From: Gemmatimonadales bacterium UBA7835
GTDB taxonomy: Bacteria > Gemmatimonadota > Gemmatimonadetes > Longimicrobiales > Gaopeijiaceae
DNA length: 39,641 nt
Direction of reading: 5' to 3'
Assembly: GCA_002500925.1 (NCBI GenBank)
Contig: DLTN01000124.1
Location: 1 to 39,641 of the forward strand
Shown: piece by piece, positions 1 through 9,269 of the stretch
Position numbering within the stretch: position 1 is the stretch's first letter
How the letters are laid out: the number at the start of each line of letters is the position of its first letter
Program-made: the position numbers and the translations under genes
Notes under the pieces: generated by a model
What the model was told of the DNA's origin: nothing
Database searches by the model: none
Seen by the model: the letters and a program-made list of their open reading frames with translations, nothing else

Positions 1-10
1 GGGGTGCGTC

Positions 11-43
11 GTCCGCCATTGGCGGACCGGTGATCGCCGATTT
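11..43 (+). terminator. Possible plus-strand terminator of a gene left of the window
   Basis: A 7-bp perfect inverted repeat (GTCCGCC, 3-base loop ATT, GGCGGAC) is followed after about a dozen bases by a short T run. No gene in the window ends just before it, so it would serve a plus-strand gene outside the left edge. The T run is too far from the stem for a classic intrinsic terminator, hence low confidence. Confidence 0.2.
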
Positions 44-66
44 TCATGCTTAAGAAGAGCTTGGTT

Positions 67-100
67 GTGGCCACCGGCCCCTTATCAGGCCGGTAGCCAC
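67..100 (-). terminator. Stem-loop downstream of the DUF4399 lipoprotein gene
   Basis: A strong hairpin has two 13-base arms (GTGGCCACCGGCC and GGCCGGTAGCCAC) that pair with a single C-A mismatch around an 8-base loop. It lies 12 bases beyond the stop of the minus-strand lipoprotein gene, where a transcription terminator is expected. There is no clear U tract on the minus strand after the stem, so it may be a weak or Rho-assisted terminator or only a 3'-end stabilising structure. Confidence 0.5.
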
Positions 101-112
101 CCGCTTGGCCTA

Positions 113-562
113 TTAGTTGCCGCTTACGACCGTAAAAGTGACGGTGTCAACCACCCAAGGCTGGAGTGGCACGTGCACTCCGTCCGCTACGACCGCGATC
201 ATGGTGTAATCGCCAGGTTCCACATCCTCGAAGGTGAATGTCGCGGATGCATCGCCCATGTGCACGATGCTCCCTGGAACAGTCGGGACAGGTTGATCGG
301 CGGGGGTGAGTTCTGCGTTCAGGTACAGGTGGTGGTGTCCTGTTCCTTCTGTCAGATCACCCGCCGGCAAGATTGGCACAGTCGATGAAAGATTGACGTT
401 GATTTGTGTGCCACTGATCTGAGCACCATTCATTGGTGTGACGATCGTGACTGAAGCGCTTTCGACCTCTTCCATCGAATTTTCAACCGCATCGGTATCA
501 CTTCCAGAACCACAAGCGATGAGGGATAGGGGCAGGGCAAGCGCTATGAGAGCTTTCTTCAT
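113..562 (-). CDS. DUF4399-domain lipoprotein
   Basis: This 149-residue protein starts with a typical lipoprotein signal: two lysines, a hydrophobic stretch and a lipobox ending LIAC, so Cys17 would be lipidated and the protein anchored in a membrane. The rest, about residues 36-147, matches my memory of DUF4399: an opening 'VTPMNGAQI' strand, the hallmark GHHHLYLN segment near residue 75, then a His-Met-Gly-Asp segment and a closing beta strand. The compact all-beta fold and histidine cluster might suggest metal binding, but the function of DUF4399 is not known to me. It is a single gene with a hairpin just beyond its stop; the next gene on the same strand lies about 95 bases upstream. Family confident, function unknown. 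Confidence 0.85.
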   Translation of the reverse strand: MKKALIALALPLSLIACGSGSDTDAVENSMEEVESASVTIVTPMNGAQISGTQINVNLSSTVPILPAGDLTEGTGHHHLYLNAELTPADQPVPTVPGSIVHMGDASATFTFEDVEPGDYTMIAVVADGVHVPLQPWVVDTVTFTVVSGN

Positions 563-657
563 GATGATTCTCGGCAGGGTCCACGAACTGAATCAGAAAA
601 GGAAGGGAAAAGAACCAGCCCGTTCAGGCAAGCACACACTCCGCGATGATAGTCAGA

Positions 658-3600
658 TTAATCGTATCGCTCTTCTGCTGGTGGACCGTTTTCTTGCTCT
701 TCTTGGTCGTCAGATTTCTCGGGTGGACGAGGACGGTTCATCCGCAGTGTGACGCCACCGAAGAAAAGAGAGCCCGATCGGTTTATGGTGTGATCACCAT
801 CATAGAGATAGTCTGTGATCGCCTGGTCCCAAGACAAACCAGCCTTGCCCATCAACTCCATCCACGGTCCGTAGGCGGTTTCGTCCGGCGCCTCAGTAAT
901 TCCGCTCCAGATAGTGACATCCGGATCATAGCCACTCCCGTTACCGCTCGATCCCTTGAGCGGCATTTCGATTAGCACGCTGTCAGTCATTGGGAGATTG
1001 TAGACATCGGGGTCATAGCGTGCGCCATAGCGCTCATAGCGTGCATAGGCTCGCTGATTGAGGTCGTGGACATCACGGTTTGAATTAATGCCGCGAGTTA
1101 TGTATTCCCGGATTGTGAATGCGGCGTCTTTGTGCCTTGGATATTCAGGGCTGTCCACATATCCGAAGCCGGGCATGAACCAACCTTTATTGAACCCCCA
1201 ATTCCTCTCGGTTACTCGACCTCGACGGACGAGTCCACTGAACTCGGAAAAGAGCTGCACCACTTGATGGGAGGGATAGCCGTGCGGGTTGAGGAAAATG
1301 TCTGGCAACCAGGTCTTCCACAGTCGATCGCGGACTGTGGATTCTGGATAGATCGGATGGTCGGCTTCACCCCCTGAAGTTGCATCTTGCCCCAGGGGAC
1401 CGAGATAACCGGCGTGCAAGATGTAGTCCGGGGTTATGCGATAGAGGTCGTAAGCGGTCTGCGCCCCGTCTGGGTTTAAAAAAGGATGGATGACTACGTT
1501 GACGTCTCTGAGTCTGAGGCTCTGATCGGGGTCGGTGAGCAGAAGCTCAGCATGGCGGAGCACATGACTGGTAGACGAGACCTCATTTGCGTGCTGTCTC
1601 GCTGAGAAGATTACAGTTGGCTTGAACGTTGTTGCCTTTGTGTGAGACCAGTGACTCGCCCTGATTTCGGGCATAAGATCCATCGCCCAAATATCCCTGC
1701 CGAGGTAGCTACGTCCTGCACGATACATTGTCGCTTCTGGAAACGCCTCTGCCATTTTGGCAAGCATTTCATCCCCCTCAGCAGGAGGTATGGGAGTATT
1801 CCATTGCACGATCCGATCGCCTTCATAGCTCCACGTTTCAGGAAGCAGTGTCCGCCAATCGGGCAGAGCCAAGGGTGTGCCGTTTGGTCTGATAAAGGCC
1901 GTCCTTCGAGATTCGGGATCCTGTTCATGAGTCCATTCGGCCCATAGCTCAATGGTCCCCAGGTCCTTCCATGCTAGCTCCGATTGGTACATTCCAGCTT
2001 CCCGGAGTGCCTCGATCTCTCCTGCAACGCCCGCAACCATCTCGGCCGATACCATGCGTTCATCGACTGACTGTTCCCTGGCTACCATGATCAGGCTGTC
2101 GCGCATGTCGCGGTCCGTATCGACGGGCACTCGAAGTGCTAGGTGAGATACGCCGGACTGGCCCGCTTTGACTCTCGCCATCCGTGCGGATGGTCTGGCT
2201 AAGCTGGTTTTTGGGATATCAAGTCGCTCCTGTCCATGTTTCCCGTCTGTTGTTTCGTATGAAACGACTATGGCCGGTCGTGATGTGGCGAAGCCGGTAA
2301 CGCTGATTTTGGCCGTCGGTGCCGTCCCGTCTCCTTTTGGACGCATTACAGGAACAATTCGTCCTGGGAATTGGATTCCTTGGCCTCTAGAGTTGCGACC
2401 TAGCATGTCGAAGAACTCAATCGTGCCGAAGTAGATCTCCTCATGGAGGGCGTCCATCGGCGCGTGAATCTCGTTGTCCACACCCAGCCTGAAATCTGGT
2501 TCACTCATTTCGAGTTCGACGATCAGTTCACCAAAGAAGGGGGAGTCCGAGCTGCCCCCGCGTGGAAGCCCGTCGTGCAAGTCCATCACGTGATCGTACA
2601 TCCTAGGTAGGACCGTAGCTTGGAAGTGGTCCCAGAACGTTTCTGGGTCTGTTGCAATCCGCTGATCTACGAGGATGTCTCCTTCTGCTTGGGCCCTAAG
2701 CCATCCAGTGGTTACCCGCACCTTTTCATAGTCCTCGAAGCGGTCAAAGTACGGTCGCATTACGTAGTGAGGCTCGAATATCTCAGATAGAATTTCAGAG
2801 CCTTCACGGTCTGTGACTCGCACGGTGTATATGGGTCCTTCCATCACCTCTTCAAAGCTTATTTGGTCTAGTTCCAATCCAAGATCTCTCGCTAGGACTT
2901 CATCTATTGGGAAGATCTCATGTAGCCAACGCACCGGTGTATGGATGGCCTGCTGAGGCCATTCTTCCGGAGGGTCGTTCCGGAGAAACGAGATCTCGAT
3001 CTCACCAATCTCCTGGCCTTCGATACGAGGTCGGATGACGTCATAAAGCCAGGAGTAACCCTGCTTGAAGGCGGAGAGAATCACGACTTCAGTGCCGTCG
3101 GGGTTCGCGCCGGCTTCAATGAGCGCTGCGTGGGTCTCATTGGCGAGACGCGTACGAACTTCAGGTGGCTCACTCAATCGAGCTTCGATCCTCACTGACC
3201 GACCATTCGCACTTGGGTACACATGGTTGCTCATCAGTGCGTGGAAACGAGCCACTTCCGAAGGGAAAGTTATTGCTTCCTCGTAGATTTTCGTGCTGGC
3301 GTTCAGGACGTCTCGATTGTCTATCTGAACCTCGACCTGATCAGTACCAAAGATGTTGATAGCTCTTGATTCGACCCATCCATCTAACCCTTCGGCTGCT
3401 TTTTCGACTGACATTAGGACGTTTGCTGCCACGATGTCCTCATCCTGGAGCGCCTGACCAATGCGGTTGAGCTTGTACATGCCCGTGGCTGCCTGACCTA
3501 AGGGTGTATGACCGGAGAGGGCGTCCCATAGCTCGCGTTCCACGTCATTGACGGTTGGCCTGTCCTTGCCCCGTTCGCCCAAATGCGGGAAGCCCATTGC

Positions 3601-4944
3601 CACTTGATGGAGCGCTCGCTCAGCTCCAGCATCGTCACCTCCGGTGATGACTACGGCGGATTTAGAACCAAAGGCATCAGGAACGATTTGGATTAATCCT
3701 CCGCCAGTCTCAATCGCGTTGAGATCAATCCGCCCGTCTTCGGATAACTGGTCGGTCAGGTGGTTTCCTTTTCCGGCTAGGATCATAGTCGGTCTGGACT
3801 CAGGGTTCTCTATCGATCCTGAGGGGTGCACTAGGGGGACGGTAAGCCCGGTCGACTCGAGGCCGAGTCTCGCCCCCAGTTCAGGTAGCCCTGTTAATCC
3901 GCTCATTCCGGGTACGAGGACCGCATCGACGCGATTGGGAATTGGGCTTCCTCCAAGCAGGCCTTCAGCTGTATATAGGTTCGAGAGGTCCAGGTTGTCC
4001 TTCGCTCCGGTACCCGGACGTGCCGAAATGGGGCCTGGCCGGTCGGGTGCCGCTCTGCCGGGCAGACGCATTGCCGGCCCTCCTGAAATGCGGACTTCTA
4101 CGCTTGCAAGACCGGGATAATCCAAGGGATTGGATGCGCTCGGGGAATGCTCATCCTCGGTCGAGTCTGATTCCTTCCTGTAGCCTGTTGGTGAGACGCC
4201 GTCGATCGTAGTTAAAAAGTCGAAGGCGTTCGCTGCTGCCAAAGGATCGTCGGTGGTTACGTCGACGATCAAGCGTGTTATCCCGTCCTGGTTATTTCGC
4301 GCGCGAGCCTGGGAGATTCGGATCGATGTATCGTTAAGATCCTCGACCTGAAGCGCAGCTTCCAGATCTTCACGGACCTGAGACAACGGAGCAGTTGAAA
4401 GGGTGCGTGTGTGCGGGAGCACCCCGGAGAAGAGCCGCGCCGCAGCAAGGAGGCCATCGTCATCGCCTCCTATCACGAGCACCCAGACACGATCGTCCGA
4501 CTCCACTACGGCTACGGCACCTTCGCCTGAATCGAGTGACGTTGGATCCAATCCCGGTGTGGTTATGCCTGCTATGGAAAGTCCGCTGCGGCCAATAACG
4601 ATTGGGATCAGTCCGCCGTCTCCTCGAGACATCGGCAGGTCCATAGCCATCGTTTCGAACCCTAGTCGTGAAGAGATTTCGGCTCCGGCAGCTATCTCCG
4701 CTGTAGACGGTGTAGCTCCCATGACGAGTGACGCCTGCACAAAATCTGGAATTGAGTCTCCGTTAGTGTCGGCCACCATCTGACCCAGCTCGAAGATTTT
4801 CACTAGGTCGCCACTCTTTGTCTCATCTTGGGCCAGCCCTGCTATTGGGAAGCTTAAGCTGCCGGCGATAAGGATGAGGCATAGCCTGGTGATGAGGGGC
4901 CCCGGATAGGATCGGAGGTGCGGTGAAGACGTCATGTGAGACAT
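658..4944 (-). CDS. Secreted M14-family zinc carboxypeptidase-like protein (1428 aa)
   Basis: This very large exported protein has a signal peptide (hydrophobic core about residues 18-38, ending GLAQ) and a C-terminal zinc-carboxypeptidase domain at roughly 1040-1340. The expected M14 residues are visible: zinc ligands His1118 and Glu1121 in a HANE motif, a downstream NPDG motif, third ligand His1221 in NPHG, and a likely catalytic glutamate, Glu1326, in IEMP. M14 enzymes remove C-terminal or other residues from peptides. The N-terminal 500 residues hold two similar modules, each ending in a 'VVITGGDD-AGAERAL'-like segment (near 150 and 430), which recall the non-catalytic alpha/beta domain preceding some glycosidase and peptidase domains. 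The middle part I do not recognise. The second ATG at 4935 has a better-spaced AGGA than the first at 4944. The C-terminus is Glu/Asp/Pro-rich. Substrate unknown. Confidence 0.82.
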   Translation of the reverse strand: MSHMTSSPHLRSYPGPLITRLCLILIAGSLSFPIAGLAQDETKSGDLVKIFELGQMVADTNGDSIPDFVQASLVMGATPSTAEIAAGAEISSRLGFETMAMDLPMSRGDGGLIPIVIGRSGLSIAGITTPGLDPTSLDSGEGAVAVVESDDRVWVLVIGGDDDGLLAAARLFSGVLPHTRTLSTAPLSQVREDLEAALQVEDLNDTSIRISQARARNNQDGITRLIVDVTTDDPLAAANAFDFLTTIDGVSPTGYRKESDSTEDEHSPSASNPLDYPGLASVEVRISGGPAMRLPGRAAPDRPGPISARPGTGAKDNLDLSNLYTAEGLLGGSPIPNRVDAVLVPGMSGLTGLPELGARLGLESTGLTVPLVHPSGSIENPESRPTMILAGKGNHLTDQLSEDGRIDLNAIETGGGLIQIVPDAFGSKSAVVITGGDDAGAERALHQVAMGFPHLGERGKDRPTVNDVERELWDALSGHTPLGQAATGMYKLNRIGQALQDEDIVAANVLMSVEKAAEGLDGWVESRAINIFGTDQVEVQIDNRDVLNASTKIYEEAITFPSEVARFHALMSNHVYPSANGRSVRIEARLSEPPEVRTRLANETHAALIEAGANPDGTEVVILSAFKQGYSWLYDVIRPRIEGQEIGEIEISFLRNDPPEEWPQQAIHTPVRWLHEIFPIDEVLARDLGLELDQISFEEVMEGPIYTVRVTDREGSEILSEIFEPHYVMRPYFDRFEDYEKVRVTTGWLRAQAEGDILVDQRIATDPETFWDHFQATVLPRMYDHVMDLHDGLPRGGSSDSPFFGELIVELEMSEPDFRLGVDNEIHAPMDALHEEIYFGTIEFFDMLGRNSRGQGIQFPGRIVPVMRPKGDGTAPTAKISVTGFATSRPAIVVSYETTDGKHGQERLDIPKTSLARPSARMARVKAGQSGVSHLALRVPVDTDRDMRDSLIMVAREQSVDERMVSAEMVAGVAGEIEALREAGMYQSELAWKDLGTIELWAEWTHEQDPESRRTAFIRPNGTPLALPDWRTLLPETWSYEGDRIVQWNTPIPPAEGDEMLAKMAEAFPEATMYRAGRSYLGRDIWAMDLMPEIRASHWSHTKATTFKPTVIFSARQHANEVSSTSHVLRHAELLLTDPDQSLRLRDVNVVIHPFLNPDGAQTAYDLYRITPDYILHAGYLGPLGQDATSGGEADHPIYPESTVRDRLWKTWLPDIFLNPHGYPSHQVVQLFSEFSGLVRRGRVTERNWGFNKGWFMPGFGYVDSPEYPRHKDAAFTIREYITRGINSNRDVHDLNQRAYARYERYGARYDPDVYNLPMTDSVLIEMPLKGSSGNGSGYDPDVTIWSGITEAPDETAYGPWMELMGKAGLSWDQAITDYLYDGDHTINRSGSLFFGGVTLRMNRPRPPEKSDDQEEQENGPPAEERYD

Positions 4945-5026
4945 CCTAGGTGTTAACTGTAGAACGTTGGACGGTGAAGCTATGTGGGCTCTGACCGGCC
5001 TACAACGCGCCCTGCTTTCTGCGCAC

Positions 5027-5872
5027 TTATGCGCCGAAGTCTAGAGCAACGTCAAGCGAGGGTGAGGAGTGGGTGATCCCGCCGATTGAGATCAGGTCGA
5101 CTCCTGACTCCGCGACTTCTCGCACTGTGTCTGCTGTTATCCCCCCAGAAGCTTCAAGAAGGACGCGCCCGTCCGCTATCTCGACAGCCGCTCTCATTGC
5201 TGAGGGTGCCATGTTATCCAGCATCACAATGTCAGCGCCCGCCTTGATCACCTCCTCGAGTTCCTCGAGCCTCTCGATCTCAACTTCGACAGTGATCTCT
5301 TCACCAACGCGGGTACGCGCCCGGCGGACAGCTTCGGCAGGAGAGCCTACCGCTTCTATGTGGTTGTCCTTGATCAGGACTTGATCGAATAGCCCCATCC
5401 GATGATTTGCTCCACCGCCGGCGACTACGGCCATCTTCTGTAACTCCCGGAGAAGAGGGACTGTCTTCCGTGTATCTATGATCTTTGCGCCGGTGCCTCG
5501 AACTCGGTCGACTAGTATCCGGGTTGCTGTTGCTACGCCACTCAGCTGGCCGAGCAGGTTCAGTGCCAGCCTCTCTGCAGAGAGGATGCTTCTCGCGTCC
5601 CCACTGATTGTCGCTAGTTGGGTGCCTGCTGATACAGTGTCACCGTCTTTGACTAAGGCGCCGATTTCAGCGTGACCATCGACGAGTTCGAAACAGCGAA
5701 GTGCTACTGCCAAGCCTGAGATACAACCGTCCTGTCTTGCTACTAAGTGGGCTGTGGCTTGGGATCCCTCAGCAATGGTAGCCTCAGAGGTGATGTCGCC
5801 GAATTCTCCGAGATCTTCGGCTAGTGCCGCCGAAAGGAAGCCGTCAAGGTCGATGATTTGAGGAGTTGGAGG
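5027..5872 (-). CDS. nadC: Nicotinate-nucleotide pyrophosphorylase (carboxylating); start unresolved
   Basis: NadC converts quinolinate and PRPP into nicotinate mononucleotide, CO2 and pyrophosphate in de novo NAD synthesis. The hallmark segments are clear: IDTRKTVP, GGGANHRMGLFDQ, LIKDNH, the EVE strand, LDNM, EASGGI and a final SIGGITHS. The family N-terminal domain also reads through in frame from about 5857 (DGFLSAALAEDLGEFGDITS), giving the usual length of about 280 residues. That frame is closed by a TGA at 5873-5875, and no ATG, GTG, TTG or CTG lies between this stop and the conserved N-terminus. The first TTG, at 5713, would delete about 50 conserved residues. An ATC/ATT start, a frameshift or a sequencing error are the alternatives; the left coordinate of the interval is certain, the right is the maximum. 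It follows nadA by about 26 bases, so they form an operon. Confidence 0.88.
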   Translation of the reverse strand, partial: PPTPQIIDLDGFLSAALAEDLGEFGDITSEATIAEGSQATAHLVARQDGCISGLAVALRCFELVDGHAEIGALVKDGDTVSAGTQLATISGDARSILSAERLALNLLGQLSGVATATRILVDRVRGTGAKIIDTRKTVPLLRELQKMAVVAGGGANHRMGLFDQVLIKDNHIEAVGSPAEAVRRARTRVGEEITVEVEIERLEELEEVIKAGADIVMLDNMAPSAMRAAVEIADGRVLLEASGGITADTVREVAESGVDLISIGGITHSSPSLDVALDFGA

Positions 5873-5898
5873 TCAGCGTTGGTAGAATTTCCCGCGAA

Positions 5899-6924
5899 TC
5901 AGACCTGAACCGCGAGCATACGCTCGACGGCTTCACGTGCTCGACCAGCGATCCCAGGAGCGATCGTGACCTCGTTCTTCATGTCACGCAATGCATCTCT
6001 GATATTTTCAAGGTTGATGCGTTTCATATGCGGACAGAGGTTGCAAGGTCGTAGAAATTCAGTCTGGGGAGATTCGGCGGCGACATTGTCACTCATTGAA
6101 CATTCGGTAACCATAACGACTTGACGGGGTCGCTCGTTTTTTACCCAATTTATCATTCCGGCAGTAGACCCTACGAAGTCAGCCTCCTGCAAGACGTCGG
6201 GCGGACATTCTGGATGCGCGATGATCTGGATTCCCGGATTCAGGTTTCGATATCCCTGAAGTTCCTCGGCCGTGAAACGCTCGTGAACCTCGCACGAACC
6301 TTCCCATAAGATGATCTCGATCTCGGTCTGTGTTGCTACCCACCGACCGAGGTACTGATCTGGAAGGAAAATCACACGATCCACACCAAGCGATTCAACT
6401 ACTTGAACCGCGTTTCCTGACGTGCAACAGATATCAGATTCCGCCTTCACTTCTGCCGAGGTGTTCACGTATGTGACCACGGGAACACCGGGGTATCGCT
6501 CTTTCAGTAGCCGCACGTCAGCGCCGGTTATCGCATCCGCTAGAGAGCACCCAGCTTGAGTATCGGGTATGAGAACTGTCTTTTCTTCGTTCGCGATTTT
6601 GGCTGTTTCAGCCATAAAGTGGACGCCCGCGACCAAAATTACGTCGGCTTCCGTCTCAGAGGCCATCCTGGCTAGGGCTAGCGAATCACCTCTAAGATCA
6701 GAGACGCCATGGAAGATGTCTGGTGTCATATAATTGTGCGCCAAGATCGCTGCGTTGCGCGCGAGCTTGAGCTCCTCGATCTCTTCGATGATCGGGCTAA
6801 TAGCCGCGATCTCGGGGTCGGGGAGGATGCCACGCAGGCGCTCTGCGGGGCTTATCTGGATCGATGTAGGATTCAAGACGGTCACAAATTCAATACGAAA
6901 CCGGGCTACAACTCTACGAAACAC
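5899..6924 (-). CDS. nadA: Quinolinate synthase
   Basis: NadA condenses iminoaspartate (made from aspartate by NadB) with dihydroxyacetone phosphate to form quinolinate, using a [4Fe-4S] cluster. The sequence shows the family pattern: NAAILAHNYM near the N-terminus, GVHFMAETAKI, a first cysteine in DTQAGCSLAD, SDICCTSGNAV, FLPDQYLG, a cysteine in HPECP, GSTAGM and the C-terminal CNLCPHMKR. These supply the three cluster cysteines. The listed start is GTG at 6924; GTG at 6885 would give a product starting just before NPTSIQ and is equally possible, as neither has a strong ribosome site. nadC lies directly downstream, but no nadB is nearby, so the aspartate oxidase must be encoded elsewhere. 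The length of about 330-341 residues is normal for the family. Confidence 0.95.
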   Translation of the reverse strand: MFRRVVARFRIEFVTVLNPTSIQISPAERLRGILPDPEIAAISPIIEEIEELKLARNAAILAHNYMTPDIFHGVSDLRGDSLALARMASETEADVILVAGVHFMAETAKIANEEKTVLIPDTQAGCSLADAITGADVRLLKERYPGVPVVTYVNTSAEVKAESDICCTSGNAVQVVESLGVDRVIFLPDQYLGRWVATQTEIEIILWEGSCEVHERFTAEELQGYRNLNPGIQIIAHPECPPDVLQEADFVGSTAGMINWVKNERPRQVVMVTECSMSDNVAAESPQTEFLRPCNLCPHMKRINLENIRDALRDMKNEVTIAPGIAGRAREAVERMLAVQV

Positions 6925-7020
6925 CCTTAGTGAAGCAATACACCGCTGCAGCCCTGAAGATCGGCTAAGATCGCGTCCGGCGCCATCTTCTTGTTCTTGT
7001 AGTTAAGGCCTTTACTAAAG

Positions 7021-9066
7021 TCAGCTCACGGGTGGGTCGTCATGCGTCCCCCACTTCTCCCACCATTTCCGAAGATAGAGTTGAGTCCTCATGAAGTTGG
7101 AAGGACGAGAACTAGTTCCATGCCATTCTCCCTGAAAACGGACCATGACTGTTGGCACGCCGATGTAATGAAGCGCTTGATAGTACTCCTCGGTTTGGCC
7201 CATCGGTGTTCGAAGATCAAGCTCACCGGTCATCAACATGGTCGGGGTCGTTACGTTGCCAACATAGAAAATCGACGAGCGGTCGATCCACTCGGTTGGG
7301 TCCTCCCAGAAAGGTGTTTCGAACGTTCTTGTGTAGCTGATGGCATCTGATGTTCCCATAGCGGACATCCAGTTCACGATCGGACAATTCGCTGAGGCTG
7401 CAGTGAAACGATCTGTGTTGCCCACGATATAGGTCGTCAGTATTCCTCCTCCTGAACAGCCATAGACGAATAGATTGTCTCGATCTATGTACCCGGTTTC
7501 CAGCATGTGATCGACACCCCGCATGAGATCCTGCATGTCAATGCCTGGGTAATCGTGCTGAATCGCATTTGCGAATTCGGTGCCATATCCGGTCGAGCCT
7601 CGAGGATTCGTATAAAGCACCACATAGTCGTTTGCTGCGTGCTCTTGGAAGGAAAAGTTGAAGCCCCCGTTATACATGCTGTGAGGACCTCCGTGGATTG
7701 CGAGCATGAGCGGGTACTGACGCAGCGAGTCAAAATCTGGCGGTTTCACGATCCATCCTTGGATGTCGAACGGTTCAGATCGGTACCATACCTCCTCGAC
7801 TTCACCGAGTGTCACGTTATGTAGGATATCATCGTTGACTCTGGTGAGCCTTATTGTCTCTTCAGGGTTGCTAAGGTTCCAACGGTATAGATCTCCCGGC
7901 TCGTGAGCACTCGCGATGGTGCCGACTGCTGTGCCGTCATCCGAAAATGATGACAGAGTGACGAGGCTCGTACCATCCGTAATTTGCTCGACCCCTCCTT
8001 GGGTCGATACAGAGTGCAGGCTTCGGTAACCTTCACGAGAAACACTGAAATACAGGCCGCTCCCGTCGGGAGCCCACATAAGGCCACTAGACTGCCGGTC
8101 GTAGCCCCTTGAGATGCTTCGCTTCTCAGATCCGTCCCGGTTCATCAGGTGGATTTGGGAGTTACGGTAGGTGTCATCGTGCTCGTCACCTGAGATATAT
8201 GCGATGAGTGATCCATCTGGTGACGGCACAGGAGAAGTGTCTGCCCCGCGCTCTTCTGTCAGCCTGCGGGTAGATCCATTAGAGATATCGACAGCGTAGA
8301 TGTCGGACTCCTGCCAATGCTCTGGTGAATCCCAGTCCTCAGTTCTGTAGGAGGTGACATAGATCTCGTTTCCGTCTGGACTCCAAGCTACACCGTTGTG
8401 ATTCCAGTCGCCGCTGCTTAGCTGGCGGGCTGTCCCCCCCTCGGCGGGGACTACAAAAAGGTGAGTCCATCCTGTGTCGACGTAACCACTACGATCACGC
8501 TTGTATCCGGCACGTTCTACGATTTTTGGTCCGGGTGTCCACGCCGCTCCACTAGGTCCAGCAGGAAGGTTCACACCGGCAAAGTCCGGTCGAGTGTCGA
8601 CGCGACTGGTAAAGGCGATCGAGTTTCCATCCGGGGACCAGCGAACGTTACTCGGTCCGTTTTCGAGACGGGTGATCTGTGAAGTAGACCCTTCTGCGTC
8701 CATCCAACGGACATGGATCTGGGTTCCACCTGGCTCGCCCGGGGCGGTGAAGAGAATGCGGGTGCCGTCGGGTGACCACTGGACTCCACTTCCTTTTAGA
8801 AGGCTCCGGTTTTTAGAACCGTCTGCATTCATTATCCAGATTGAGGACTCTCGGCGGTCGTTGATCATGTCAAACCAAGAACGCGTGTAAACAACCTCAG
8901 AACCATCAGGAGAGATTTGTGGCCCAGACACGGTCTCCATGTCCATGTAGTTCTCTAGGGAAAGCCGCAACGTCTCTTGGGCGGTCATGGGCCCCGCCAA
9001 TGCTGTTGTGAGCGAGGCAAGGAGACCTAGTCGGATCCGGATAGGTTTGACACTGGACACAGTCAT
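7021..9066 (-). CDS. Exported S9-family peptidase (prolyl oligopeptidase/DPP type)
   Basis: This 681-residue serine peptidase has a signal peptide (about 1-29, ending GPMTAQ), a TolB/DPP-like beta-propeller with several 'WSPDG' and 'PDGS' blades (about 40-400) and a C-terminal alpha/beta-hydrolase domain (about 430-675). The nucleophile sits in GCSGGG (Ser538), with Asp617 in GELDLRTP and His649 in GEWHGTS, forming the S9 catalytic triad in the expected order. A HGGP oxyanion motif lies before the serine. Enzymes of this family cut short peptides, often after proline or release dipeptides; the exact specificity cannot be read here. ATG at 9066 is preceded by a GAGGT ribosome site. The gene stands apart, with about 200 bases to the next gene upstream. 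Confidence 0.92.
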   Translation of the reverse strand: MTVSSVKPIRIRLGLLASLTTALAGPMTAQETLRLSLENYMDMETVSGPQISPDGSEVVYTRSWFDMINDRRESSIWIMNADGSKNRSLLKGSGVQWSPDGTRILFTAPGEPGGTQIHVRWMDAEGSTSQITRLENGPSNVRWSPDGNSIAFTSRVDTRPDFAGVNLPAGPSGAAWTPGPKIVERAGYKRDRSGYVDTGWTHLFVVPAEGGTARQLSSGDWNHNGVAWSPDGNEIYVTSYRTEDWDSPEHWQESDIYAVDISNGSTRRLTEERGADTSPVPSPDGSLIAYISGDEHDDTYRNSQIHLMNRDGSEKRSISRGYDRQSSGLMWAPDGSGLYFSVSREGYRSLHSVSTQGGVEQITDGTSLVTLSSFSDDGTAVGTIASAHEPGDLYRWNLSNPEETIRLTRVNDDILHNVTLGEVEEVWYRSEPFDIQGWIVKPPDFDSLRQYPLMLAIHGGPHSMYNGGFNFSFQEHAANDYVVLYTNPRGSTGYGTEFANAIQHDYPGIDMQDLMRGVDHMLETGYIDRDNLFVYGCSGGGILTTYIVGNTDRFTAASANCPIVNWMSAMGTSDAISYTRTFETPFWEDPTEWIDRSSIFYVGNVTTPTMLMTGELDLRTPMGQTEEYYQALHYIGVPTVMVRFQGEWHGTSSRPSNFMRTQLYLRKWWEKWGTHDDPPVS

Positions 9067-9105
9067 GGTTTCTACCTCAGTCCGTCAGCCTTTTTGGCCT
9101 GGCCA

Positions 9106-9126
9106 GGGGGGGTGATGCTGCCCCCC
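9106..9126 (-). terminator. G/C-run hairpin downstream of the serine hydrolase gene
   Basis: A run of seven G, an 8-base spacer and a run of six C can form a 6-bp all-GC stem; on the minus strand it is followed about 14 bases later by an A run rather than U. It lies in the roughly 200-base gap after the serine hydrolase gene and before the S9 peptidase start, so it may end that upstream unit. The rest of the gap (9067-9269) holds only the ribosome site of the S9 gene and nothing else I recognise. Confidence 0.3.
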
Positions 9127-9269
9127 ATTTGTGGGATTCGACAACGAACTCAAAATGATGAATCTCATCGGTGAAAGACAAGATACGTATCACTTGAGGC
9201 GAGAACCATTTGATGGCCTGTTGATACAAGACCAAGAAACGGCTCCTTAAGCATAGTTCCGGCGAGTGG

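Noticed and set aside
3644..4120. 158-residue plus-strand reading frame inside the M14 gene
   Set aside because: It is antisense to a long gene with clear motifs and has the Arg/Ser/Pro-rich composition of a shadow frame.
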